A stretch of 64,000 nt of DNA from Pseudomonas marginalis (GCF_024169655.1 NZ_JALJWV010000001.1:2671001-2735000), one strand, 5' to 3'; positions 35,118-44,374 are shown, counted from the first letter of the stretch. Translations and numbers: made by a program. The notes: generated by a model from the sequence alone, not told the origin.

Positions 35118-35203
35118 ACAAAAAAAGCCCCATGACCAAACGGACCACGGGGCTAAAAATTGGCTGGATGCGACCAACCAAAGGAGCTCTTTACATCACT
35201 TGG
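35118..35203. repeat. Islet repeat copy C, native end of the efflux operon
   Basis: This copy includes the last bases and stop of the oprN-type gene (from 35196) and its terminator. It aligns with copies A and B. Because it is functionally placed here, it is probably the source of the other two. Confidence 0.8.
35121..35160 (-). terminator. Terminator of the mexEF-oprN operon
   Basis: AGCCCC (35126-35131) and GGGGCT (35149-35154) close a stem on the minus strand, followed by six T residues. It lies about 40 bp past the oprN-type stop. Confidence 0.8.
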
Positions 35204-36611
35204 CCGTAGCGACCACCGTATCCGGCTGCCAACCGCCACCCAGCGCCTTGTAGATCGCAACAATCCCGCGATACAGATCGACCTCGGCCTGGGCCTGGGA
35301 GTCTTCGGCGGCCAGGCGTTCGCGTTGGGCGTCGAGCAGCACGAGGAAGTCCACGGTGCCTTCGCGGTAGCGGATCGCGGCGAGGTCGGCGGCGGCGCGG
35401 CTGGATTCGCTTTGGCGGATCAGCGAGACCAGGCGTTGCTGACGCTTGCCGTAGTCGCTGAAGGCGTTCTCGGATTCTTCCAACGCGAGCAACACTTGCT
35501 GCTCGTAGTTGGCCAGGGCGCCATCGGCCTCGGCATCGGCGCCGCGCAAGCGTGCACGCACGCTGCCCAGGTCAAACGCGGCCCAGGTGATGCTCGGGCC
35601 AAGGGCCCAGGCATTCGCCGCGGATGAACCGATCTGCGAACCGCGCCCGGCGGTGAAGCCGAGGAAGCCGCTGAGGCTGACCCGGGGGAACAGGTCGGCC
35701 TTGGCCACGCCGATGCGTGCGGTCGCGGATGCCAGTTTGCGTTCGGCACTCAGAATGTCCGGGCGCCGTTGCAGCAGTTGCCCCGGATCGCCGATCGGCA
35801 GCGCCTTGGCAATCGCCGGCAAGTCTTTCGGGCTCAGGTCCACGCTCAGCTTGTCGGGGCGCTGGCCGAGGAGGGTGGCGATGCGGTTGCGCTCGCGCAC
35901 TTGTTCGGCCTGCAGTTGCGGCACGCTGGCTTCCACCGCCGCGAGGCGGGCGTCGGCACGCTCCACGTCGAGTTGGTCACCCACGCCGGCATCACGCAGG
36001 CTGACGGTGATGGTCCGCGATTCCTGCTGGTTCTTCAGGTTGTCCAGGGCGATGCGCTCACGCAGTTGCGCGCCGCGCAGTTGACCGTAGGCGTCCACCA
36101 GTTCGGCAATCATCGTGACCTGCAGTTGGTACAGGTCGGCTTCGGCGGCCTGCTGGTCGGCGTCGCTGGCTTCCAGGTTGCGCTGGATGCGGCCGAACAG
36201 GTCCAGCTCCCAGGCCATGTCCAGGCCCAGGTCATAACGCTCGCTGTTGACGCGCTGGGTGGTCTGGCCAGGGATTTGCCCCTTGGCCAGGTCACTGCTG
36301 GCGCGGCTGGTGATGGTCGGCATTGCGTCGTTGCTGGCGTCATCGCGGATCGCCCGTGCGGCCCGCAGGCGGGCAAACGCCACACGCAGGTCGCGGTTAC
36401 CGCTCAGCGACTGGGTCACCAACTGGTTCAGAGTCGGGTCGTCGAACTGCTGCCACCAGATGCCTTCGAATTTCCCGTGGTCGTATTTTTTGGCATCGGC
36501 GGCAGCCGTGATATTGGCCGCCTCCGGGGTCTGGGTTGTGTAGTCCGGGCCTACGGCACAGGCGCTCAGCGCCAGGACCAGCAAGCTCGGCAGAAAGACT
36601 TTCACACTCAT
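35196..36611 (-). CDS. oprN: Outer-membrane efflux channel, OprN type
   Basis: A 471-residue lipoprotein channel of the OprM/TolC-like outer-membrane factor family. The signal ends in the lipobox LALSACAVGPDY (lipidated Cys at residue 18). The duplicated helical barrel regions are visible: ELVDAYGQLRGAQLRERIAL and a second half with ATARIGVAKADLFPRVSLSG. It forms the exit duct for the MexE/MexF pump. It overlaps mexF by four bases (ATGA). Length and order match OprN. The operon terminator follows directly. Confidence 0.92.
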   Translation of the reverse strand: MSVKVFLPSLLVLALSACAVGPDYTTQTPEAANITAAADAKKYDHGKFEGIWWQQFDDPTLNQLVTQSLSGNRDLRVAFARLRAARAIRDDASNDAMPTITSRASSDLAKGQIPGQTTQRVNSERYDLGLDMAWELDLFGRIQRNLEASDADQQAAEADLYQLQVTMIAELVDAYGQLRGAQLRERIALDNLKNQQESRTITVSLRDAGVGDQLDVERADARLAAVEASVPQLQAEQVRERNRIATLLGQRPDKLSVDLSPKDLPAIAKALPIGDPGQLLQRRPDILSAERKLASATARIGVAKADLFPRVSLSGFLGFTAGRGSQIGSSAANAWALGPSITWAAFDLGSVRARLRGADAEADGALANYEQQVLLALEESENAFSDYGKRQQRLVSLIRQSESSRAAADLAAIRYREGTVDFLVLLDAQRERLAAEDSQAQAEVDLYRGIVAIYKALGGGWQPDTVVATAK

Positions 36612-39600
36612 TGCTGTGTCTCCAGCTTCAAGGCTTTGGCCGCTTTGCGCGCGTCCTGGCGCTCGACATAGCGACGGATCAGTACGTAGAACACTGGCGT
36701 CAGCAACAGACCGAAGAAGGTCACCCCGATCATCCCGGAGAACACCGCCACGCCCATGGCATGCCGCATCTCGGCACCGGCACCGCTGGACAGCACCAGA
36801 GGCACCACACCCATGATGAAGGCGAACGAGGTCATCAGGATCGGCCGCAGCCGCAGACGGCAGGCTTCCAGCACCGCGGCGAGCGGGTCGAGGCCTTCCT
36901 GCTGTTTATCCTTGGCGAACTCGACGATCAGAATCGCGTTCTTACAGGCCAGGCCCACCAGCACGATCAGGCCGATCTGGGTGAAGATGTTGTTGTCGCC
37001 GCCGGAGATGATCACCCCGGTGATGGCCGACAGCAGCGTCATCGGTACGATCAGGATCACCGCCAACGGCAGGCTCCAGCTTTCGTATTGGGCGGCCAGT
37101 ACCAGGAACGCCAGCAACACGCAGAGCGGGAACACAAACAGCGCGGTATTGCCCGAGAGGATTTGCTGATACGTCAGGTCGGTCCACTCGTAGGTCATGC
37201 CGTTGGGCAGTTCATCCTTCAACAGTTTTTCAATCGCGGCCTGGGCCTGGCCGGAGCTGTAGCCCGGCGCGGCGTTGCCGTTGATTTCTGCGGTGATGAA
37301 GCCGTTGTAGTGCATCACGCGGTCCGGGCCCGAGGTGTCGCTGACCTTGATGAAGGTCGCCAGCGGGATCATCTCGCCTTTGTTGTTGCGCACTTTCAAC
37401 TGGCCGATCTGGTCTTCATCCAGACGGAACTGTTGTTCCGCCTGCACGTTGACCTGGTAGGTGCGGCCGAAGCGGTTGAAGTCGTTGGCATACAACGAAC
37501 CCAGGTAGATCTGCAGGGTGTCGAAAATGTCGCTGATCGCCACGCCGTGGGTCTTGGCCTTTTCGCGGTCGATGGCGGCATCGACCTGGGGCACGTTGAC
37601 CGTGTAGCTGGTGAACAGGCCGAACAGTTCCGGCGTGGTGCGGCTCTTGGTGATGATGTTCTGCACTTCTTTGTACAGTTCTTCGTAACCCAGGTTGCCA
37701 CGGTCTTCGATCTGCAGGCGGAACCCGCCGATGGTGCCCAGGCCCTGTACCGGCGGCGGTGGGAAGATCGCCATGTAGGCTTCCTGGATGTCGCTGTACT
37801 TGCCGTTCAGCGCACCGGCAATCGCACCGGCGGACATGCTCGGGTCTTTACGCTCGTCGAACGGTTTGAGGGTCACGAACACGATGCCGCTGTTCGGGCT
37901 GTTGGTGAACCCGTTGATCGACAGGCCCGGGAAGGCCACGGCGCTTTCCACGCCCGGCTGTTTCAGGGCGATGTCGGACATGCGCTTGATCACGTCTTCG
38001 GTGCGGTCCAGGCTCGCGGCGTCCGGCAATTGGGCGAAAGCCACCAGGTATTGCTTGTCCTGGGCCGGTACGAAACCGGTCGGAGTGTGGGCAAACCCGA
38101 ACCACGTCAGCACCATCAGGCCGGCGTACAGGAACAGCGCGATGCCGCTGCCGCGAATCACCCGGCGCACGGTGCCGACGTAGCCATGGCTGGCTTTTTC
38201 GAAGAAGCGGTTGAACGGCCGGAACAACCAGCCCCCCAACAGCTTGTCGAGCACCTTGGAGAAGCGATCCTTCGGCGCGTCATGGCTGCGCAGCAACACG
38301 GCGGCCAGGGCAGGGGACAAGGTCAGCGAGTTGAAGGCCGAGATCACCGTCGAAATCGCAATGGTCAAGGCGAACTGCTTGTAGAACTGCCCGGTCAAGC
38401 CGCTGATAAAGGCCGCCGGAATGAACACCGCACACAGCACCAAGGCCGTGGCGATGATCGGCCCGGTCACTTCGCTCATGGCCTTTTCAGTCGCCTGGAA
38501 CGGCGCCAGGCCCAGCTCGATGTTGCGCTCGACGTTCTCCACCACCACGATGGCGTCATCGACCACGATGCCGATGGCGAGTACCAGGCCGAACAATGAC
38601 AGCGCGTTGAGCGAGAAGCCGAACAGGTGCATCACCGCAAACGTACCGATCAGCGAGACCGGCACCGCCACCAACGGAATGATCGAGGCGCGCCAGGTCT
38701 GCAGGAACAGGATCACCACCAGCACCACGAGGATCAGCGCTTCGAACAGGGTATGCACCACCGCTTCGATGGAGCCGCGCACGAAGATGGTCGGGTCGTA
38801 GACGATGCTGAAGTCCATGCCTTCGGGGAAGCTCTTCTTCAGCTCCGCCATCTTGTCGCGCACTTCGTTGGAGATCTGGATCGCGTTGGAACCCGGGCGT
38901 TGGAAGATCGGGATCGCCACGGCCGGCTGGTTGTTGAGCAACGAACGCAGGGCGTATTGGCTCGAACCCAGCTCGACCCGCGCAATGTCTTTGAGCCGCG
39001 TGATTTCACCGTTATCGCCGGAGCGAATGATGATGTTCTCGAACTCTTCTTCAGTGACCAGGCGACCCTGCGTGTTCACCGACAACTGGAAGCTGGTGGC
39101 ATTCGGTGCAGGCGGCGCACCCAGCGCACCGGCGGCCACTTGACGGTTCTGCTCGCGAATCGCGGTCACCACATCGGTGGCGGTCAGGTTACGCGACGCG
39201 GTCTTGTTCGGGTCCAGCCAGACGCGCAGGGAGTAGTCGCCCATGCCGAACAGCTGCACATCACCCACACCGCCCAGGCGCGCCAACTCATCCTTGATAT
39301 TGAGCAAGGCGTAGTTGGACAGGTAGAGCATGTCGTAGCGCTGATCCGGGGAGGTCAAGTGCACCACCATGGTCAGGTCGGGGGAGGCCTTGTCCACGGT
39401 GATACCGATGCGCGTCACTTCCTCGGGCAGCTTGGGTTGCGTGCGCGTCACACGGTTTTGCACCTGCACCTGCGCGTTGTCCAGGTCGGTGCCCAGGGCG
39501 AAGGTGATGGTCAGGGTCAGTTTGCCGTCGGCGGTCGACTGCGAGGACATGTACAGCATGTTCTCGACGCCGGTGATCGCTTGCTCCAGCGGCGCCGCCA

Positions 39601-39787
39601 CGGTTTCACCGATGACTTTGGGGTTGGCGCCGGGGAAGTTGGCGCGCACCACCACGGTCGGCGGTACCACTTCCGGGTATTCGCTGATCGGCAGTTGGAA
39701 CAGCGAGATCGCGCCGGCGATCAGGATCAACAGCGAGAGCACCGCTGCGAAGATCGGCCGCGAAATGAAGAACTTGGAAAAATTCAT
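36608..39787 (-). CDS. mexF: RND efflux pump inner-membrane transporter MexF
   Basis: A 1059-residue RND pump. The N-terminus MNFSKFFISRPIFAAVLSLL and the segment GIVVDDAIVVVENVERNIE in helix 4, with the paired Asp of the proton relay, match MexF of P. aeruginosa very closely. The phenylalanine-rich porter region and the symmetric second half (AQYESWSLPLAVILIVPMTL, ACKNAILIVEFAKD) are complete. MexEF-OprN exports fluoroquinolones, chloramphenicol, trimethoprim and quorum-signal precursors. It lies 15 bp after mexE. Confidence 0.96.
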   Translation of the reverse strand: MNFSKFFISRPIFAAVLSLLILIAGAISLFQLPISEYPEVVPPTVVVRANFPGANPKVIGETVAAPLEQAITGVENMLYMSSQSTADGKLTLTITFALGTDLDNAQVQVQNRVTRTQPKLPEEVTRIGITVDKASPDLTMVVHLTSPDQRYDMLYLSNYALLNIKDELARLGGVGDVQLFGMGDYSLRVWLDPNKTASRNLTATDVVTAIREQNRQVAAGALGAPPAPNATSFQLSVNTQGRLVTEEEFENIIIRSGDNGEITRLKDIARVELGSSQYALRSLLNNQPAVAIPIFQRPGSNAIQISNEVRDKMAELKKSFPEGMDFSIVYDPTIFVRGSIEAVVHTLFEALILVVLVVILFLQTWRASIIPLVAVPVSLIGTFAVMHLFGFSLNALSLFGLVLAIGIVVDDAIVVVENVERNIELGLAPFQATEKAMSEVTGPIIATALVLCAVFIPAAFISGLTGQFYKQFALTIAISTVISAFNSLTLSPALAAVLLRSHDAPKDRFSKVLDKLLGGWLFRPFNRFFEKASHGYVGTVRRVIRGSGIALFLYAGLMVLTWFGFAHTPTGFVPAQDKQYLVAFAQLPDAASLDRTEDVIKRMSDIALKQPGVESAVAFPGLSINGFTNSPNSGIVFVTLKPFDERKDPSMSAGAIAGALNGKYSDIQEAYMAIFPPPPVQGLGTIGGFRLQIEDRGNLGYEELYKEVQNIITKSRTTPELFGLFTSYTVNVPQVDAAIDREKAKTHGVAISDIFDTLQIYLGSLYANDFNRFGRTYQVNVQAEQQFRLDEDQIGQLKVRNNKGEMIPLATFIKVSDTSGPDRVMHYNGFITAEINGNAAPGYSSGQAQAAIEKLLKDELPNGMTYEWTDLTYQQILSGNTALFVFPLCVLLAFLVLAAQYESWSLPLAVILIVPMTLLSAITGVIISGGDNNIFTQIGLIVLVGLACKNAILIVEFAKDKQQEGLDPLAAVLEACRLRLRPILMTSFAFIMGVVPLVLSSGAGAEMRHAMGVAVFSGMIGVTFFGLLLTPVFYVLIRRYVERQDARKAAKALKLETQQ

Positions 39788-39802
39788 CTTGAGTCGTATC
39801 CC

Positions 39803-41044
39803 TTAACCGCGTGGAGTCGCGACGGCTGCGAGCTTGGGCGCGGTTTTTTCCGGCGCCACTTGCTCCAGGTTGCTGGCTTCAAGCGCTTGTCGTTGTTGGG
39901 CCAAGGCGGCGAGGGTTTCCTTGCTGGCCATCGGGATGGTTTCCGGGGCGACCGGCGCACCCGGGCGCACACGCTGCAGGCCCTTGACGATAATGGTGTC
40001 GTCCTTGTTCAGGCCGCTGCGCACGATGCGCAAACCTTCGATCTTCGGCCCCAGTTCCACCGAGCGGTAGGCTGGCTTGTCGCCTTCCATCACCAGCACG
40101 AACTTCTTGCCCAGGTCGGTGCCGACCGCTTCATCGTTGATCAGTACGGCGGAGTAGGTGCCGCTGCCGACCAGTTTCAGGCGGGCGTACAAGCCCGGGG
40201 TGTATTCGCCTTTGCTGTTATCGAACACCGCACGGCCACGGATGGTGCCGGTGGCCGGGTTGACCTGGTTGTCGACGAAGTTCATCTGGCCCAGGTGCGG
40301 GTTGCCGGTTTCATTCGACAGGCCCAGGTACACCGGGGTGGTCGCGCCACGGCGACCCTGGCGGGCGAGTTCGGTGTACTTGAGGTACACGCGCTCATCG
40401 GCGTCGAAGTAGGCGTAGACCTTGTCGGTGGAGACCAGGCTGGTCAGCGCGGTGACGTCGGCGGTGACCAGGTTGCCCGCGGTGATCTCGGCACGGCTGA
40501 CACGGCCACTGATCGGCGCGGTGACACGGGTGAAGCTCAGGTTCAGCTTGGCCAGGTCCAACTGCGCCTGGATGCCGGCGACAGCGGCGCGGGCTTCCTG
40601 GGCGGCGGTGGTGCGCGAGTCGGCCAGTTCGGCGGAGATCGCATTGCTCTGGCGCAGGCGTTCGCCGCGTTGTGCTTCGTTATCGCTGCGGCTGGCAGCG
40701 GCTTTGGTCTGTTGCAGTTGGGCTTCGAGGCGGCGCACCTCGGCCTGGAACGGGCGCGGGTCGATCTGGAACAGCAGGTCGCCTTTCTTCACGAGGGCGC
40801 CTTCGATGAAGGCCACCTGATCGATCTGGCCGGACACCCGTGGACGGATCTGCACGGTTTCCGGTGCTTCCAGGCGACCGGTGAATTCGTCCCACTCGTT
40901 GACCGGTTGCTCAAGCACCTTGGCCACGCTGATTTTTGCAGGAGGCATGGCGGCCGCTTGGTCCGGGGTTTTGCCGCACGCGCTCATTACCGCCACGGCC
41001 AGAATCGCCAGGGGCAAGCGCAAGTGTTTGAGTTTCTGTTCCAT
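39803..41044 (-). CDS. mexE: RND efflux periplasmic adaptor MexE
   Basis: A 413-residue membrane-fusion protein. Start 41044 (MEQKLKHLRLPLAILAVAVM) has GGCGGAT eight bases upstream. The lipobox VAVMSACGKTP gives a lipidated Cys. The lipoyl half-motifs FTGRLEAPETVQIRPRVSGQ and ISGRVSRAEITAGNLV flank an alpha-hairpin (about residues 100-165). It joins MexF to the outer-membrane channel. First gene of the operon; a LysR gene lies upstream in the same direction, with a perfect T-N11-A dyad between them. Confidence 0.94.
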   Translation of the reverse strand: MEQKLKHLRLPLAILAVAVMSACGKTPDQAAAMPPAKISVAKVLEQPVNEWDEFTGRLEAPETVQIRPRVSGQIDQVAFIEGALVKKGDLLFQIDPRPFQAEVRRLEAQLQQTKAAASRSDNEAQRGERLRQSNAISAELADSRTTAAQEARAAVAGIQAQLDLAKLNLSFTRVTAPISGRVSRAEITAGNLVTADVTALTSLVSTDKVYAYFDADERVYLKYTELARQGRRGATTPVYLGLSNETGNPHLGQMNFVDNQVNPATGTIRGRAVFDNSKGEYTPGLYARLKLVGSGTYSAVLINDEAVGTDLGKKFVLVMEGDKPAYRSVELGPKIEGLRIVRSGLNKDDTIIVKGLQRVRPGAPVAPETIPMASKETLAALAQQRQALEASNLEQVAPEKTAPKLAAVATPRG

Positions 41045-41128
41045 GAGGTGCATCCGCCAATGTATTTGAGATGGGCGGATCATGCGCGGCGAGGTGCTAG
41101 GTCACGAATCGAATGAAGCAAAGATAAC

Positions 41129-41145
41129 TATCATTCGGAATGATA
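41129..41145. promoter_or_regulatory. LysR-type box upstream of mexE
   Basis: TATCATTCGGAATGATA is a perfect dyad (8-bp arms, one central base) 85 bp upstream of the mexE start. It contains T-N11-A, the LysR core. It differs from the published MexT motif as I remember it. Confidence 0.6.
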
Positions 41146-41248
41146 TATGCGCGGGATTAGCCCTCTAGTCTGCGGGTTTCATTAGGCAGCTATCAATATC
41201 CTTGATGACAAAGGTGTATTGCGCAGGCTGCCAGGAACGCCGCGATGC

Positions 41249-42145
41249 CTACGCGGTGTTGTCAGTCGCCAACCGTGCAACGATGCGTTCTATCAACATT
41301 CTCACCCGTTTGGGCTGAATGCGCGTGGACGGGTACACGATGTTCAGCGCGGTCCCGCCCAGGTCGTAATCCTCAAGCACCTCGACCAAGCGGCCAGCGT
41401 TGAGATCGGCGCGCACGTCCCACACCGACTTCAAGCAAATCCCATGGCCGGCCAGGCACCATTGGCGGATCAGCGCGCCGTCGTTCGCCACGCGGCGGCC
41501 ACGCACCATGATCCGTTGGGTCTGCCCGTGTTGCTTGAACGTCCACTCCCGCGAAATATTGATGCCGAAGCGCATCACCAGGCACTCGTGCGCGGCCAGG
41601 TCCTCAGGGTGTTGCGGGGTGCCATGGCGTGCCAGGTACAGCGGCGAAGCACAGACCACGCGGCGGTTCTCGCCAATCAGGCGGGCATGCAGGGTGCTGT
41701 CGGCCAGCGCGCCGAAGCGCACGGCGAAGTCGATCCCCTGGCTGACGGGATCGACATAACCGTCGCTGAGGTTGAGGTCGATGCTGACTTGCGGGTGCTC
41801 CAGCATGAACTGCGCAAGGATCGGCTCGATGTATTGACGGCCGAAGTCTTGCGGGGCACTGAGGCGGATCGGTCCGCAAATTTGGTCGGTGCCCAGACGA
41901 ATGCTGCTGTGCAGCTCATCGGCTTCTGCCAGCAGGCGGTGTGCGCCGTCGACCAGCAGGCGGCCTTCATCGGTGAGGTTGATCGCACGGGTCGTGCGGT
42001 TGAGCAGGCTGGCGCCATAAAAACTCTCTAGCTGCGCCAGCCGTTCCGACACGGAGGCCGGCGATAACCCCAGCTCTCTGCCGGCGGCAGACAGCCCACC
42101 TTTCTCGACGATCAATAAAAACAGCTCAAGGTTCTTCAGCAGCAT
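41249..42145 (-). CDS. LysR-family regulator upstream of mexEF-oprN
   Basis: A 298-residue LysR-type regulator. The winged helix-turn-helix is MLLKNLELFLLIVEKGGLSA, then GLSPASVSERLAQLESFYGA. The effector domain follows from about residue 90. In P. aeruginosa mexT occupies this position and orientation, but MexT starts differently and belongs to another branch; this protein is of the CrgA/DmlR-like group. It could control the pump, the divergent deacetylase gene, or both. The 165 bp to mexE hold the T-N11-A box. The inducer is unknown. Confidence 0.85.
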   Translation of the reverse strand: MLLKNLELFLLIVEKGGLSAAGRELGLSPASVSERLAQLESFYGASLLNRTTRAINLTDEGRLLVDGAHRLLAEADELHSSIRLGTDQICGPIRLSAPQDFGRQYIEPILAQFMLEHPQVSIDLNLSDGYVDPVSQGIDFAVRFGALADSTLHARLIGENRRVVCASPLYLARHGTPQHPEDLAAHECLVMRFGINISREWTFKQHGQTQRIMVRGRRVANDGALIRQWCLAGHGICLKSVWDVRADLNAGRLVEVLEDYDLGGTALNIVYPSTRIQPKRVRMLIERIVARLATDNTA

Positions 42146-42147
42146 TG

Positions 42148-42162
42148 TTCGGTTTTTCCGAA
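42148..42162. promoter_or_regulatory. Candidate LysR autoregulatory box
   Basis: TTCGG-TTTTT-CCGAA is a perfect dyad holding T-N11-A. It begins three bases upstream of the LysR start, in the divergent region with the deacetylase gene. Confidence 0.4.
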
Positions 42163-42246
42163 AGTGATTTTTGATTTCAGCTCAATTATCAAAATAAACC
42201 TAAAGGATTAGCGTTGCATCCGTGTTTATTCAACGGAGTTATCGTC

Positions 42247-43257
42247 ATGTCATCTGTGAACCTGCAACGGCGTACTTTCCTGGCCCAGGCGGGGGCGGGC
42301 GCCGCGGTGTTGACCGCCGGATCGCTGCTCAGCACCGCCAACGCGAGCGCGGCGCAGACCGGGCAGGGCGGGGCGGCACCGGCGGCGGCGCGTCAGGCGA
42401 GGGGTGGTTTCTGGCCCGGCGACACGCGGCTTGTCGTCTCGATCTCCATGCAGTTCGAAGCCGGCGGGCAACCGCTGAAGGGCACCGACAGCCCGTTTCC
42501 CAAAGTGGACTTCCCGGACAGCGTGCCCGCCGACCCCGCCACCAATACCTGGTTCGCCTATGGCTACCGCGAAGGCATTCCCAGAATGCTCGACCTCTGG
42601 GATCGACATGGGGTGAAGGTCACCAGCCACATGATCGGCGATGCGGCGAAGCGTCATCCGCAGTTGGCCCGGGAGATCGTCGCGCGCGGTCACGAGGCGG
42701 CGGGCCATGGCCCGCGCTGGAGTTCGCAATTTGCCATGAGCCGCGATGAAGAACGCACGTTCCTGCGCCAGGCCGCGAGCATGGTGCAGGAGGTCACCGG
42801 CCAGCCAGTCAGCGGCTACAACTGCAATTGGTTGCGCCGTGGCCCCAATACCCTGGCGCTGCTGCAAGAGCTTGGCTACGTCTATCACATCGACGATGTG
42901 AGTCGCGACGAGCCGTTTATCGAGCAGGTCAACGGCAAGGACTTCGTGGTGGTTCCGTACACCTTGCGCAACAACGACATCGTCTTGATCGAAGGCCGTA
43001 ACTACTCACCGTCGCAGTTCCTGGAGCAGGTGAAGCTGGACTTTGACCAGTTGTACGAAGAGGCCGGCAGCCGGCGCCGCATGATGTCGATCAGCGCCCA
43101 CGACCGCATCAGCGGCACGCCGCAAATGGTCCGGGTCTGGGATGAGTTTTTACGCTATGCCAACAGCCACCCCGGCGTGGCGTTCATGCGCAAGGACGCT
43201 ATCGCGCAGTACACCCTTAAAAGCCCGCTCAGCCTGCGGGAAAACGAGACCCTCTGA
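42247..43257 (+). CDS. Tat-exported polysaccharide-deacetylase-like protein
   Basis: A 336-residue protein with a Tat-type signal (QRRTFLAQAGAGAAVLTAGS near residues 7-26). The start at ATG 42247 is preferred to a TTG at 42214. The body follows the NodB-like carbohydrate esterase 4 layout: YREGIPRMLDLWDRHGVKVT, SHMIGDAAKRHPQLAREIVA, RGHEAAGHG and the late SISAHDRISG. It resembles the allantoinase/PuuE subgroup. The usual first catalytic Asp pair is replaced by SISMQFE, so metal binding may differ. The substrate is unknown. A secreted SnoaL-like gene follows by 25 bp. It is divergent from the LysR gene, its likely regulator. Confidence 0.8.
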   Translation: MSSVNLQRRTFLAQAGAGAAVLTAGSLLSTANASAAQTGQGGAAPAAARQARGGFWPGDTRLVVSISMQFEAGGQPLKGTDSPFPKVDFPDSVPADPATNTWFAYGYREGIPRMLDLWDRHGVKVTSHMIGDAAKRHPQLAREIVARGHEAAGHGPRWSSQFAMSRDEERTFLRQAASMVQEVTGQPVSGYNCNWLRRGPNTLALLQELGYVYHIDDVSRDEPFIEQVNGKDFVVVPYTLRNNDIVLIEGRNYSPSQFLEQVKLDFDQLYEEAGSRRRMMSISAHDRISGTPQMVRVWDEFLRYANSHPGVAFMRKDAIAQYTLKSPLSLRENETL

Positions 43258-43282
43258 GCCCATCACCCAAGGAGATTTTTCA

Positions 43283-43825
43283 ATGAAACCCTCACCTGTT
43301 GCGCGCGTTTGCTTCATCGCCACACTCTTGACCTCGACCTTTTCCGGCGCCGTCCTCGCGGCCAACACTGAACTGGTCAAGCCGGGTGTGCTGGTGGTGG
43401 ACAAGAGCCTCACACCTGCACAACTGGCGGCCATGGAAACCGCCGCCCGCCGCTATGACACCTTCTGGAATAGCGGCGACGAACGCCTGGCCCGCGAGGC
43501 GCTGTCTGCGGATTTCGTCGACAAAACTCCGCCAGCCGGGCGTAAACAAGGCCCCGAAGGCCCGTTGCTCGCTTCCCGGGCGTTTCGTGAAGCGGTGCCG
43601 GACCTGCGTTGTGAGATCGAACACATGATCATCGCCGGCGACCGCGTCGTGGTTCACCTGCATTTTCGCGGGCACTTCACCGGCACCTTTGGCCAGATCA
43701 AGGGCGGCGGACAGCCCGTGGACTTTATCGCCACCGATATCTATCAGATCGACAACGGCAAGATCGCCGCCAACTGGCACATTGAAGACAACCTGACACT
43801 GATGCAGCAGTTGGGCGCTCTGTAA
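43283..43825 (+). CDS. Secreted SnoaL-like (NTF2 fold) protein
   Basis: A 180-residue protein with signal peptide (about residues 1-27, ending AVLAA). AAGGAG lies nine bases before ATG 43283. The rest forms one SnoaL/ester-cyclase NTF2-like domain: ARRYDTFWNSGDERLAREAL, LASRAFREAVPDL, VHLHFRGHFTGTFG and TDIYQIDNGKIAANWHIEDN. Members bind or cyclise small molecules; many are uncharacterised. It follows the deacetylase gene closely and presumably shares its transcript. Confidence 0.8.
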   Translation: MKPSPVARVCFIATLLTSTFSGAVLAANTELVKPGVLVVDKSLTPAQLAAMETAARRYDTFWNSGDERLAREALSADFVDKTPPAGRKQGPEGPLLASRAFREAVPDLRCEIEHMIIAGDRVVVHLHFRGHFTGTFGQIKGGGQPVDFIATDIYQIDNGKIAANWHIEDNLTLMQQLGAL

Positions 43826-43939
43826 TCCCGGGAGCACCGCGTGCCTGACACTTCGGGCCAGGTCGAAGCATGGCCGGGTGGCAATTCTTTACAATTGCGG
43901 CTTCTATTAGCTGTTGTGCTGCCACGCGAGGAAAACGCC

Positions 43940-44374
43940 ATGACTTCGTCCATCGATCCCGGTCTGCTGGCTATTTATGAAGCCTGGCACGCCACCGTCT
44001 GTGCCGGCGACCTGGCGGCTACAGCGGCGTTGTATGCCGAACAGGCGGTGTTCGAAACGCCGCTGGTGCTGGCGATCTACCCCGACCACGGCAGCGGGGT
44101 GCTGGTGGGCCGAGGGGTGATCCAGCGGTTCATGGAAGACAGCAAGCGCCGCTTTCCCAATGACCTGGCTGAGTGGTATCGCAGCGATAAAGCCTTCATC
44201 AACGGCCGCAACCTGACGTGGGAATACCCGCGCAAGACGCCGACGGGGGAGCAGGTCGACCTGATGGAAATGATGGAGATTGAAAACGGCTTGATCACCT
44301 GCCACCGCGTGTATTGGGGCTGGTATGGCGTGCGCTTGCTCGCGCCGGTACTGGCGAAGGCGCAAGCGCTGTGA
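43940..44374 (+). CDS. NTF2-like cytoplasmic protein
   Basis: A 144-residue protein with a single NTF2-like domain. GAGGAAA lies just before ATG 43940; longer readings cross a gap with no site. The pattern YEAWHATVCAGDLAATAALY, FETPLVLAIYPDHGSG and MEIENGLITCHRVYWGWYG is that of the SnoaL-like/limonene-epoxide-hydrolase superfamily. It overlaps the following flavoprotein gene by four bases (GTGA), so the two are translated together. It probably acts on a small metabolite in the cluster. The reaction is unknown. Confidence 0.75.
   Translation: MTSSIDPGLLAIYEAWHATVCAGDLAATAALYAEQAVFETPLVLAIYPDHGSGVLVGRGVIQRFMEDSKRRFPNDLAEWYRSDKAFINGRNLTWEYPRKTPTGEQVDLMEMMEIENGLITCHRVYWGWYGVRLLAPVLAKAQAL

Noticed and set aside
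32858..35203. Reading the three repeats as an insertion sequence or CRISPR
   Set aside because: There is no transposase, no short regular repeat-spacer pattern, and the third copy is a functional gene end.
36536..41116. Two long plus-strand frames (687 and 829 codons) across mexE, mexF and oprN
   Set aside because: They are antisense shadows of a fully conserved efflux operon with the typical His/Gln/Arg-rich translation.
41249..42145. Calling the LysR gene mexT
   Set aside because: Its N-terminus and branch differ from MexT, though position and orientation agree.
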